A stretch of 64,000 bases of DNA, from positions 46,498 to 110,497 of the forward strand of contig DIZL01000020.1 in NCBI GenBank assembly GCA_002429385.1. The letters are read 5' to 3'. Origin of the DNA: Prolixibacteraceae bacterium UBA6029. Its GTDB lineage: Bacteria; Bacteroidota; Bacteroidia; Bacteroidales; Prolixibacteraceae. Numbering within the stretch: position 1 is the first letter of the stretch; the number at the start of each line of letters is the position of its first letter. Under the pieces are notes generated by a model. That model saw only the letters and a program-made list of their open reading frames with translations, had not been told where the DNA came from and searched no databases. This document shows positions 32,735-41,464 of the stretch, piece by piece. Made by a program: the position numbers and the translations under genes.

Positions 32735-32862
32735 ATTGGAATCAAAATAGTTTGGAATCAATTTTGTTAATTTTTCCTAATAGTTCAGGTAATCAGGTAC
32801 AATCGATCGAATTATGAATACCTTCGTAAAACATTTTGTCAGTTAACTGTGTTTAAATCTTG

Positions 32863-33282
32863 ATGAAAAAACTATTTTCCATATCATTCGCTTTTCTCAT
32901 CCTGCTTTCGGGCATGCATTTCACCATTGCCACGCATTATTGCGGGGGTGAATTATCAGCTTCCAAAGTGTCATTTTCGGGTAAGTTGGCTTCGTGTGGC
33001 ATGGAAAGTGATGTTAATCAATGCAAATCGTCTGGAATACATACTGATGCAAATTGTTGTCACAATAAAGTTTCAGTATTGGCGGTTGATCACAATTTTG
33101 CTCCTGCATTTACTTTCTTTAAAAGTTTTACCCCAAATCTCCTGCAGGTATTTGAAGTTCCTGCCTGCATACAGATACATTCATTAACTGCTGTAAATCT
33201 CCTTTGCGGCGATGTCAGTCCACCAGGGAATCTCGGTGTTAGCGCTGTGATCTTGCCCAAAATATGTGTTTTCCTTATTTGA
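32863..33282 (+). CDS. HYC_CC_PP family secreted protein
   Basis: A 139-residue Bacteroidota protein with a signal peptide and the ordered marks THYCGGEL (residues about 23-30), NCCHNK (about 66-71) and SPPGN near the C-terminus, which define the HYC_CC_PP family. Family members sit beside copper and heavy-metal efflux genes, and the Cys/His pattern suggests metal binding. Function unproved. ATG 32863 is used rather than the TTG directly before. Confidence 0.7.
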   Translation: MKKLFSISFAFLILLSGMHFTIATHYCGGELSASKVSFSGKLASCGMESDVNQCKSSGIHTDANCCHNKVSVLAVDHNFAPAFTFFKSFTPNLLQVFEVPACIQIHSLTAVNLLCGDVSPPGNLGVSAVILPKICVFLI

Positions 33283-33417
33283 TGTTAATAGGTATCTAAT
33301 AGTTTGAAAGGTTATTCAACCTCTTCTGCTATTGCCTTTTATTTTCTGTTATCCTTATGTTTCTATACGGATGACAGTAACCTTATTTCAAAGTAATAAC
33401 ATCAAATATTTAAAATC

Positions 33418-33828
33418 ATGAAAACTGTAAAGATTATTGTAGTTGCCTTATTGGCAGTGGTTCTGGGTACAAACTCTTATGCCCAGATGATGGATCATTC
33501 AAAAATGGACATGTCCAAGAATAAAGCTGATTCTAAAATGGCTATGGCCACCACAAAATCCGAAACAATCAAAGTATGGGGTAATTGCGAAAGTTGTCAG
33601 ACCCGGATCGAGAAAGCAGCTAAGGTAAATGGCGTAACAAAAGCCAGCTGGGATTCAGAGACAAAAATGCTGGCTGTGGTTTACGATCCTTCAAAGATTA
33701 CCAGTGACGATATTCAAAAGAAAATTGCTGCTGTGGGTCATGATACCGAAAAGTATAAAGCTGACGACAAAGCGTATTCAAAACTTCCAGGATGCTGTAA
33801 ATATGATAGAGCTGCCGCGAAAAAATAA
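33418..33828 (+). CDS. Exported heavy-metal-associated (HMA) domain protein
   Basis: A 136-residue protein with a signal peptide (to SYAQ), a Met/Asp-rich linker (MMDHSKMDMSKNKADSKM) and an HMA domain at residues about 48-115 with GNCESCQTRIEKAA (CxxC metal site) and AAVGHDTEKYKA near its end; the tail has CC. It is a likely periplasmic copper-binding protein feeding the Cus efflux system. A decayed relative lies at 42857-42946. Confidence 0.82.
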   Translation: MKTVKIIVVALLAVVLGTNSYAQMMDHSKMDMSKNKADSKMAMATTKSETIKVWGNCESCQTRIEKAAKVNGVTKASWDSETKMLAVVYDPSKITSDDIQKKIAAVGHDTEKYKADDKAYSKLPGCCKYDRAAAKK

Positions 33829-33842
33829 AACATCAAGAGTTT

Positions 33843-33886
33843 ATCCATGTGCTTGTAAATGATTAAAAATGGGCACATGGATTTTT
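33843..33886 (+). terminator. Intrinsic terminator after the HMA protein
   Basis: ATCCATGTGC (33843-33852) pairs with GCACATGGAT (33873-33882), and a T run follows. It separates the HMA gene from the next lipoprotein gene. Confidence 0.75.
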
Positions 33887-33987
33887 GTAACAGCTGAATA
33901 TTTGAAGAAACGTCAAATATTATTACTCGAATGATAACAAATCCTGAAAGGATGTTTTGTAAGTATAAATGAATTAATACAAATGAT

Positions 33988-34416
33988 ATGAAAACTATAA
34001 AATCCAATTTTGTTAGAATAATTGCTCTTGGCCTTATTCTATTTTCAATTGCATCATGCAGCAAAGATGAAGTGGTAACATCCAAAACAGATCTCATTAC
34101 CGGAAAAACATGGGTTATTCAGTCAGTGAATATGTCGGGAATGGATTTCACTGCTGCAGAAATTATAGCTCAAGAAGGAGCTGAATTCCAAATGTCATTA
34201 AAAGTTGATGGTACTGTTACTTATACTGATAATATGGGATTAAATCCCATGAATGGGAAATGGCAATTTCAAGTGAATGAAACGCAATTTAAAGTATCCG
34301 GAATTGATGGAGCAAATTCTGATTTAAATACAATAACACTACTCACTTCTACTGATTTGGAGTTTTGGCACATGGATGGTTCCGACAAAATGATTATGCA
34401 TTACAAAACAAAATAA
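33988..34416 (+). CDS. Lipoprotein of lipocalin-like type
   Basis: A 142-residue lipoprotein with the lipobox FSIASC (Cys near residue 23). The mature part starts with a TGKTWVIQSVNMSGMDFT segment and alternates beta-strand-like stretches (GTVTYTDNMGLNPMNGKWQFQ; TQFKVSGID), as in small Bacteroidota lipocalin-like lipoproteins. No catalytic residues are recognised. It sits within the metal island between two hairpins, so it is monocistronic. Confidence 0.6.
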   Translation: MKTIKSNFVRIIALGLILFSIASCSKDEVVTSKTDLITGKTWVIQSVNMSGMDFTAAEIIAQEGAEFQMSLKVDGTVTYTDNMGLNPMNGKWQFQVNETQFKVSGIDGANSDLNTITLLTSTDLEFWHMDGSDKMIMHYKTK

Positions 34417-34438
34417 GCCATCAATGGCCATGTTTCTG

Positions 34439-34468
34439 CCAACTTCAAAAGGAGGGTTTTGAAGTTGG
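34439..34468 (+). terminator. Hairpin terminator after the lipocalin-like gene
   Basis: CCAACTTCAAAA and TTTTGAAGTTGG form a perfect 12-bp stem with a 6-nt loop. The downstream T run is weak. Confidence 0.65.
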
Positions 34469-34523
34469 TCGTCAGTATTTACTGGTTCTTTTCACAATTT
34501 TTTTAAAATTAAAAATTAAATTC

Positions 34524-34868
34524 ATGTCAATAAAATTAGGAAAATATTCATTTACTGGACCTTTCGAAACTATCGATATGATCAAAGATAGATCTGGTGT
34601 ATATGCAATAGTTTGTTCAGTAGATAGGGAATATTTTTTATTGGATGTTGGCGAAAGTTTAAAATTGAGGACTAGAATTGAAAATTATGACAAGAAAGAT
34701 TGCTGGGCAAAACATTGCAATGGAAAAATAACAATTTATGCCCACTACACTCCATTTTTAAAACAACAAGGCAGGATACTTATTGAACAAGAATTAAGAG
34801 AATTATTTCAACCTGATTGTAAAATGGATATAAAGATAGGGTTTATACAAGGGTTTTTAAACAAATAA
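34524..34868 (+). CDS. GIY-YIG-like small protein
   Basis: A 114-residue soluble protein. SGVYAIVCSVDREYFLLDVGESLKLRTRI (from about residue 23) resembles the GIY-YIG nuclease core (GVY...DVG, then a downstream Arg), and GRILIEQELRELFQPDC resembles the later helix with the Glu. The second motif is DVG rather than YIG, so activity is uncertain. The frame is open further upstream but overlaps the previous gene; ATG 34524 is preferred. It lies 10 bp before the YVTN gene, a curious member of a metal island. Confidence 0.45.
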   Translation: MSIKLGKYSFTGPFETIDMIKDRSGVYAIVCSVDREYFLLDVGESLKLRTRIENYDKKDCWAKHCNGKITIYAHYTPFLKQQGRILIEQELRELFQPDCKMDIKIGFIQGFLNK

Positions 34869-34878
34869 AAATAATACT

Positions 34879-36012
34879 ATGAAGAAATTAAGATTATCGA
34901 TAGCCGTCCTGATTGGAAGTGCTATCTTGTTTTCAGCTTGCCAGAAAGACGGAACATCAAATACCAGCATTAATCCAGTAAGTTTTGATGCAGCCTTTGT
35001 CGTCAATGGCGAAAGCAATTCCATTTCAGTGATCAACATTGCTACAAACAAGGTTGATCACACCATTGACCTTCCCAATCTGCAAAGCAGTATGGGAATG
35101 GGTATGATGGGATCAGGAACAGTTAACATGTGGCCGCATCAAATCTCACTGTCACCTGATAAAAGCAAGATAGCCATTTCTATGCCGGGAAGTGATTTCA
35201 GTGGTGGAACGGGCATGATGCTATCTTCATTTACCGCCGGAAGCATGATGGGAAATGTATCTGCCAATCTTCAGGTACTGGGGAAAATTCTGATTATGGA
35301 TGCTGTTACCGGGGAAATACTGAAGGAACTCACCCTGGATGGGATTGCCTTCAATGCAGTTTTTTCTCCTGATGGTAAAGAAATATGGGCCGCGGTAATG
35401 ATGCCTTCTGGTAAGGTCGATGTATTCGATGCGGTCAGCTATGCTCTACTGAATACCGTTCCTGTTGGCCAAATGCCGTCAGAAGTAACATTTTCGGATG
35501 ATGGAAAGAAGGTATTTGTCGCCAATGGGATGTCTAACACCGTTTCGGTTATTGATGCTGTTACCAAGCAGGTACTCGAAACAACGGCAGTTGGCAATTA
35601 TCCTGTAGGAGCATGGCCGGGAATGGGTGGAATGATGTATGTGGATAACGAAAAAGATCAAAGCATTAGCATGATCGATGTAATGACTAACATGATGACC
35701 GGCACCGTGAAGCTGGGATTTATTCCCGGAATGGTTGTTCAGAACACTATGATGAACCAGATGTGGGTGTCTGATCCGAATGGAAGTAAAGTTCAGATGT
35801 GGACTAAAACCAGCACAGGATATATGATGGGAGGAACAGTAACTGTAGGAAACGGAGCTTCATCCATGGCCTTTAACCAAACCGGCACAACCTGTTATGT
35901 TACCAATCAGAATGACGGCACGGTCTCGGTAGTAGATGTTGCAACGCTTAAGGAAATGATGAAAATCAAGGTTGGCAACAAACCCAATGCCATTGTGATC
36001 AGGTATAAATAA
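34879..36012 (+). CDS. YVTN-type beta-propeller lipoprotein, Met-rich
   Basis: A 377-residue lipoprotein (lipobox LFSACQ) followed by seven-bladed-propeller-like repeats: SNSISVINIATNKVDHTIDLP, ILIMDAVTGEILKELTLDG, GKVDVFDAVSYALLNTVPVG and NTVSVIDAVTKQVLETTAVG. Met-rich loops (SMGMGMMGSGTVNMWP; PGMGGMMYV) would bind copper-like metals. Homologues occur beside metal and cytochrome genes. It probably acts as a surface or periplasmic binding protein. Function unproved. Confidence 0.75.
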   Translation: MKKLRLSIAVLIGSAILFSACQKDGTSNTSINPVSFDAAFVVNGESNSISVINIATNKVDHTIDLPNLQSSMGMGMMGSGTVNMWPHQISLSPDKSKIAISMPGSDFSGGTGMMLSSFTAGSMMGNVSANLQVLGKILIMDAVTGEILKELTLDGIAFNAVFSPDGKEIWAAVMMPSGKVDVFDAVSYALLNTVPVGQMPSEVTFSDDGKKVFVANGMSNTVSVIDAVTKQVLETTAVGNYPVGAWPGMGGMMYVDNEKDQSISMIDVMTNMMTGTVKLGFIPGMVVQNTMMNQMWVSDPNGSKVQMWTKTSTGYMMGGTVTVGNGASSMAFNQTGTTCYVTNQNDGTVSVVDVATLKEMMKIKVGNKPNAIVIRYK

Positions 36013-36026
36013 ATGTTTTAACGTTA

Positions 36027-36034
36027 TATTTTTG
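36027..36034 (+). promoter_or_regulatory. Predicted TAnnTTTG promoter for the cus operon
   Basis: TATTTTTG matches the -7 consensus about 110 bp before cusA ATG 36145. No well-spaced -33 TTG is seen. The remaining gap shows no clear operator. Confidence 0.4.
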
Positions 36035-36144
36035 GATTTACCGTTCCCTGTACTCGTTTTATGGACTGGAATTTGTATATTACAAAGCATAATATGGGTA
36101 TAGGTAACAGTAGGCTCAGAAAGTGAAATTCTTAAATCAATTCC

Positions 36145-39100
36145 ATGTTTAACCGACTCGTTAAATATTTTCTGGAGAACAGGTTGATTACCTTTATATT
36201 CCTGATCGCTTTTGTGGTTTTGGGTATGGTATTTATGCCTTTCAACTGGAAAACCGATTTCTTTCCCCGTGATCCGATTGCAGTAGATGCAATTCCAGAT
36301 ATTGGTGAAAACCAGCAGATAGTGGCTACCGAATGGATGGGGCGATCGCCCAAAGACATGCAGGACCAGGTAACCTACCCGTTAACTACTGCATTGCTGG
36401 GAATTCCGGGAGTACAAACGGTAAGGAGTACGTCCATGTTCGGGATGTCTTTCATCTATATCATCTTTAAAGATAACATAGAATTTTACTGGAGCCGTTC
36501 GCGTATCCTCGAAAAACTCAATTCACTGCCATCCGGAACCTTACCTCAGGGAGTTCAGCCCACGCTGGGACCCGATGCAACCGCATTGGGGCAAATTTAC
36601 TGGTACACGCTTGAAGGTCGTGATCCCAAAACCGGGAAACCAAACGGAGGCTGGGATCCCCAGGAACTAAGGACTATACAGGATTTCTACGTCAAATACG
36701 GACTTACCACTGCTGAAGGTGTTTCAGAAGTAGCATCAGTGGGCGGTTACATCAAGGAGTACCAGATCGACCTCAATCCGGAAGCATTGAAAGCATTCAG
36801 TGTATCGGTGATGGACGTCATGAATGCAGTACGAAAAAGCAATCTGGACATTGGTGCGGAAACGATTGAATTGAATAATGTAGAGTATATTATTCGTGGT
36901 CTGGGGTATGTAAAGAACCTGGATGACCTTGAAATATCGGTAGTTGCCGTCCGCAATAACGTTCCTGTACGCATTAAGGATGTTGCCAGGGTTGCATTTG
37001 GTCCGGCAACACGTCGCGGAGGACTTGATAAATCAGGTTCCGAAGCAGTTGGTGCGGTTGTGGTTGCCCGATATGGTTCAAACCCGATGGATGTGATCAG
37101 CAACGTTAAAGAAAAAATAAAGGAGCTGGAAGCCGGGATGCCACAAAAGACCTTGCCCGATGGAACCGTTTCGAAGGTGACTATTGTGCCTTTTTACGAT
37201 CGTACCGGATTGATCAGGGAAACCATCGGCACACTTGAATCAGCCCTCTCGCACGAAATACTAATCAGCATCATGGTCATCATTATACTTGTCATGAACC
37301 TGAGAGCCTCAATCATAGTAGCAGGATTACTGCCTATTGGTGTGCTGATGACTTTCATCCTCATGCGAGTTTTCGGAGTTGAGGCCAATATAGTTGCATT
37401 ATCAGGTATCGCTATTGCCATTGGCGTAATGGTTGATATTGGGATTGTGGATGTGGAGAACATTCTGAGGCATTTGGAAATGCCTGAAAATAAAGGGATA
37501 CGTGGGAAAAAACTGATGGCTGTTATCTATCAGGCAACGACAGAAGTTCGTGCGGCTGTGGTTACCTCCATTGCTACTACCATTGTTAGTTTTCTGCCTG
37601 TTTTTGCCATGCAGGCTGCCGAAGGGAAACTATTTCACCCTTTGGCATTCACCAAAACCTTTGCATTGATATCTGCCTTTATTCTCGGAATTGTTGTATT
37701 ACCCACCCTGACCTATCTTTTCTTTTCGATACGTATTGATACCAAAAGGATTCGCAAGATCTGGAATGGAGGTTTGTTTGTTGCAGGTATACTGTTTGTT
37801 ATTTTCTGGCACACCTGGCCCGCACTGGCATTGATTGCAATAGGCATCAATAATTTATTTGACGACCGCTGGAAAGAACATAAAGAGTATCCAAACTACA
37901 TTAACATAGCCATTACTGTGTTGGTTGCAGCATGGTATCTTACCATTGAATGGCTTCCACTTGGCGCTCATAACAGCATATTAGAGAACTATCTTTTTGT
38001 GAGTGGTATTATTGCTTTGATTCTTGTGGCCCTGATGTCGATGGTACATTTTTATGAAGAGATCATTCGGTGGGCTTTAGAAAACAAATGGAAATTCCTT
38101 GTAATCCCAGCCGCCACATTGTTATTGGGATTTCTGGCCTGGCAGGGTTTCGATAAAACATTTGGTGTTATAGCCACCGGTGCTGAGAAAGCGGGCTGGA
38201 AAAGCATCAGGCAAACGTCTTTCTGGCAAAATCATGAAAAAACGTTCCCCGGAATCGGTAATGAATTTATGCCATCATTAAACGAAGGTTCATTTCTGCT
38301 GATGCCTACCAGTATGCCGCATTCAGGAATTCAGAAGAACCTTGAATACATCGAAATGCTGGATAAAAGGTTGTCTGCCATTCCTGAAGTTGAAGTTGCA
38401 GTTGGAAAATGGGGACGCGTTAATTCGGCACTTGACCCCGCACCGGTACAAATGTTCGAAAACACAATCAATTACCGATCAGAGTATATTCTTGACGAAA
38501 ATGGTCAGCGCATCCAATTTAAAGTCGATCGCGATGGAAGTTATGTTCTGAAAAGCGGATCGAAATACAATACTAAGAAGGAAGGGTTCAAGGTATTTCC
38601 TGCCGACAGCCTGATTTCCGATGCAAATGGGGAGTATTTCCGTCAATGGAGGCCTGAAATCAAGAAACCTAACGACATCTGGAATGAAATCGTCAAGGTG
38701 ACCAATATTCCGGGACTGACTTCAGCACCAAAACTGCAGCCTATTGAAACCCGCCTGATCATGCTTTCGACTGGTATGCGTGCCCCGATGGGATTAAAGG
38801 TATACGGTCCCGATCTGAATGCAATTGAGCAGGGTGGGATGCAATTGGAAAAAGCCCTAAAAGAGGTTCCATCCATCAAAGGTTCATCAGTATTTTACGA
38901 TCGTGCCGTTGGAGCTCCTTATCTTGAAATAAAACTGAATCGGGAGGCCATGGCGCGTTATGGCATGAGTGTCAGCGATGTGCAGGAAGTACTATCAGTG
39001 GCAGTGGGAGGAATGGCTCTTTCAACATCCGTTGAAGGTCGTGAGCGGTTTCCGATCCGTGTGCGTTATGCACGGGAATTGCGCGACAATCCGGAGGACA

Positions 39101-39975
39101 TCAAACGTATCCTGATTCCTGCGATGAATGGTGTGCAGGTTCCTTTGAGTGAAATTGCCGATATTGATTACTCCCGTGGCGCTCAAATGATCAGAAGTGA
39201 AAATACCTTTCTGAATGGATATGTTATTTTCGATAAGACTGAAGACAAAGCCGAAGTAGATGTGGTTGACGAAGCGACTAAAGTCCTTCAGCAAAAATTG
39301 AGTGCCGGTTCACTGGTCCTGCCTGCAGGGGTTACATATAAATTCGCTGGAAACTACGAGCATCAGATGAGGGCTACTAAGCGATTGGCAGTCGTTATTC
39401 CGATCAGTTTGCTCCTGATTCTGCTGTTGCTCTATTTCCAATTCCGCACAGTAACAGCTTCATTTATTCACTTCTCAGGTGTATTTGTTGCCTTTGCCGG
39501 AGGGTTTATTATGCTTTGGCTCTATGGACAGGACTGGTTTATGAATTTCTCGGTTTCGGGAATCAATCTTCGTGACCTATTCCAGATGCACCCCATAAAC
39601 CTGAGTGTGGCAGTCTGGGTTGGGTTTATTGCCCTTTTCGGAATAGCTACCAACGATGGGGTAATCATGGGAACTTATATCCATCAGGTCTTTGAAGACA
39701 GGCATCCTGCAACGGTTCATGAGGTGCGTGAAGCAGTTGTTTCCGCAGGAATGAAACGTGTTCGTCCAGCAATGATGACCACTGCTGTCGCAGTTATCGC
39801 CCTGTTGCCGGTCTTATCATCAACGGGTAAGGGTTCCGACATCATGATTCCCATGGCTATACCCATGTTTGGAGGGATGGTTATCCAGGTCATGACCGTT
39901 TTTGTTGTCCCGATGTTTCAGTCGATGTGGAGGGAGAATGCAGTTAAGAAAATAATTAACCACATAGAATCATAG
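36145..39975 (+). CDS. cusA: CusA/CzcA-family heavy-metal efflux RND permease
   Basis: A 1276-residue inner-membrane proton/metal antiporter, the pump of the tripartite CusABC system. MFNRLVKYFLENRLITF starts the first helix; WMGRSPKDMQDQVTYPLTTALLGIPGV (about residues 64-90) and IAIAIGVMVDIGIVDVENILRHLE (about 420-444, with the proton-relay acidic residues) are typical of the heavy-metal RND branch. The Met-rich RLIMLSTGMRAPMG (about 870-883) suggests Cu(I)/Ag(I). It is longer than the usual 1040-1050 aa, with extra hydrophobic helices and a linker around residues 530-720. The TolC-like and adaptor genes follow. Confidence 0.92.
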   Translation: MFNRLVKYFLENRLITFIFLIAFVVLGMVFMPFNWKTDFFPRDPIAVDAIPDIGENQQIVATEWMGRSPKDMQDQVTYPLTTALLGIPGVQTVRSTSMFGMSFIYIIFKDNIEFYWSRSRILEKLNSLPSGTLPQGVQPTLGPDATALGQIYWYTLEGRDPKTGKPNGGWDPQELRTIQDFYVKYGLTTAEGVSEVASVGGYIKEYQIDLNPEALKAFSVSVMDVMNAVRKSNLDIGAETIELNNVEYIIRGLGYVKNLDDLEISVVAVRNNVPVRIKDVARVAFGPATRRGGLDKSGSEAVGAVVVARYGSNPMDVISNVKEKIKELEAGMPQKTLPDGTVSKVTIVPFYDRTGLIRETIGTLESALSHEILISIMVIIILVMNLRASIIVAGLLPIGVLMTFILMRVFGVEANIVALSGIAIAIGVMVDIGIVDVENILRHLEMPENKGIRGKKLMAVIYQATTEVRAAVVTSIATTIVSFLPVFAMQAAEGKLFHPLAFTKTFALISAFILGIVVLPTLTYLFFSIRIDTKRIRKIWNGGLFVAGILFVIFWHTWPALALIAIGINNLFDDRWKEHKEYPNYINIAITVLVAAWYLTIEWLPLGAHNSILENYLFVSGIIALILVALMSMVHFYEEIIRWALENKWKFLVIPAATLLLGFLAWQGFDKTFGVIATGAEKAGWKSIRQTSFWQNHEKTFPGIGNEFMPSLNEGSFLLMPTSMPHSGIQKNLEYIEMLDKRLSAIPEVEVAVGKWGRVNSALDPAPVQMFENTINYRSEYILDENGQRIQFKVDRDGSYVLKSGSKYNTKKEGFKVFPADSLISDANGEYFRQWRPEIKKPNDIWNEIVKVTNIPGLTSAPKLQPIETRLIMLSTGMRAPMGLKVYGPDLNAIEQGGMQLEKALKEVPSIKGSSVFYDRAVGAPYLEIKLNREAMARYGMSVSDVQEVLSVAVGGMALSTSVEGRERFPIRVRYARELRDNPEDIKRILIPAMNGVQVPLSEIADIDYSRGAQMIRSENTFLNGYVIFDKTEDKAEVDVVDEATKVLQQKLSAGSLVLPAGVTYKFAGNYEHQMRATKRLAVVIPISLLLILLLLYFQFRTVTASFIHFSGVFVAFAGGFIMLWLYGQDWFMNFSVSGINLRDLFQMHPINLSVAVWVGFIALFGIATNDGVIMGTYIHQVFEDRHPATVHEVREAVVSAGMKRVRPAMMTTAVAVIALLPVLSSTGKGSDIMIPMAIPMFGGMVIQVMTVFVVPMFQSMWRENAVKKIINHIES

Positions 39976-40033
39976 GACACATAGATTATTTTGTATGTGC
40001 CCTATGAGCCTATGTAGTTCAAAAATAATTTAG

Positions 40034-41449
40034 ATGAAGAAACTAATAGTATTCACCAGTATACTACTGTTCAGCTTATCCCTGTATTCACAGGATTCGC
40101 TGATGTATTATCTTGCGATTTCAGCAAAGAATAACCCAACAGTTCAGCAGCGGTTCAATGAACACCAGGCTGCTCTGCAAAAAGTTCCCCAGGCAGGCAG
40201 CTTGTCCGACCCTGAATTGAGTGTGGGCGTATTTTTAAGCCCAATGGAACTAATCGCCGGTAACCAGGTTGCTGATATTCGCCTGATGCAGATGTTCCCA
40301 TGGTTTGGTGTGCTGAGGAATGCAAAAGATGAAATGAGCCTGATGGCCAATGCTAAGTTCGAGACGTTCCGTGATGCGAAATTGCAGGTCTTTTACGATC
40401 TGCAACGCACCTGGTATGAATTGAACAAGGTCAAACAGAACATCCGTATTTCAGAGAAAAACATTGAGCTTCTTCATACCATCGAACGATTGGCTGTCGT
40501 CAGGTTCAAAGCTGTATCTTTAGGAAATAATAACTCTGCATCAGCCAACAACGCAATGCCATCATCACCTTCACCAGTCTCTTCTTCAGGCTCATCGGGG
40601 ATGAATACCATGAGTGGAAGTTCTGGCAATGCCGCAGGTTCTGCTGCCAGCCAGCCTGCTTCACCAATGGCGGGTTCTTCCTCAGTGGGCTCAGGCCTTA
40701 CAGATGTGTACCGCATACAGATTGAAATCAGCGACCTTCAAAACAACATAGAGCTATTGAAAAATCAATTCAATACAATCTCTGCACAGTTTAACAGCTA
40801 TTTGAACAGGTTGCCTGATGCGCTGGTCAGCCTTCCGGATACTTTAATTGCGGATAACTACCAACCCTTGTTTGCAACGATTTCTGACAGTATCCAGAAA
40901 AATAATCCTATGCTGGGAATGCTTCAGTTTGAAAAGCAATCACTTGAAGCACGCAAACAAATGGTTACCAGAATGGGCTATCCGATGGTCGGATTGGGGG
41001 TAAATTACTCACTCATCAATAAAAGTGGAATGTCAACCTCGCCTATGAACGGAAAAGATATGGTGATGCCTATGATAACTGCTACTTTACCAATTTATCG
41101 GAAGAAATACAGAGCCATGAGGGATGAGGCCGACTTTCTGAAATCAGCTAATTCACAGAACTACACGGCTACGGCTAATTCGCTGCAAATCGAATATTAC
41201 CAGGCCATGCAATTGTACCGGGATTCTGAGCGCCGGATAAAGCTTTACGCCGATCAATATCAGTTAGCTTCTAAAACCCTTCGTATCCTGATTAAGAGCT
41301 TTGCATCATCTGTCTCTTCATTGACTGACATCTTACGGGTCCGACAACAAACACTTGATTACAATTATAAACAGGTGGAGGCTGTTGCTGACTACAATAC
41401 CTCCATCGCATGGATCAAACGATTAATGGCTTTTTCACAAATTCAGTAA
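40034..41449 (+). CDS. TolC-family outer-membrane efflux protein (CusC-like)
   Basis: A 471-residue outer-membrane channel with signal peptide (to LYSQ) and the two coiled-coil TolC repeats (AAISAKNNPTVQQRFNEHQAAL-like start; SVSSLTDILRVRQQTLDYNYKQVEAVADYNTSIAWIKRL near the end). Unusually, the middle holds a low-complexity Ser/Gly/Ala/Met segment of about 65 residues (about residues 170-235, SSPSPVSSSGSSGMNTMSGS...). It provides the exit duct for CusA/CusB. Between cusA and the adaptor gene, gaps of 58 and 15 bp. Confidence 0.88.
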   Translation: MKKLIVFTSILLFSLSLYSQDSLMYYLAISAKNNPTVQQRFNEHQAALQKVPQAGSLSDPELSVGVFLSPMELIAGNQVADIRLMQMFPWFGVLRNAKDEMSLMANAKFETFRDAKLQVFYDLQRTWYELNKVKQNIRISEKNIELLHTIERLAVVRFKAVSLGNNNSASANNAMPSSPSPVSSSGSSGMNTMSGSSGNAAGSAASQPASPMAGSSSVGSGLTDVYRIQIEISDLQNNIELLKNQFNTISAQFNSYLNRLPDALVSLPDTLIADNYQPLFATISDSIQKNNPMLGMLQFEKQSLEARKQMVTRMGYPMVGLGVNYSLINKSGMSTSPMNGKDMVMPMITATLPIYRKKYRAMRDEADFLKSANSQNYTATANSLQIEYYQAMQLYRDSERRIKLYADQYQLASKTLRILIKSFASSVSSLTDILRVRQQTLDYNYKQVEAVADYNTSIAWIKRLMAFSQIQ

Positions 41450-41464
41450 CGAAAATCAAGAACA

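Noticed and set aside
34365..34523. Longer N-terminus for the GIY-YIG-like protein
   Set aside because: The added codons overlap the previous gene and its terminator hairpin; ATG 34524 is the natural start.
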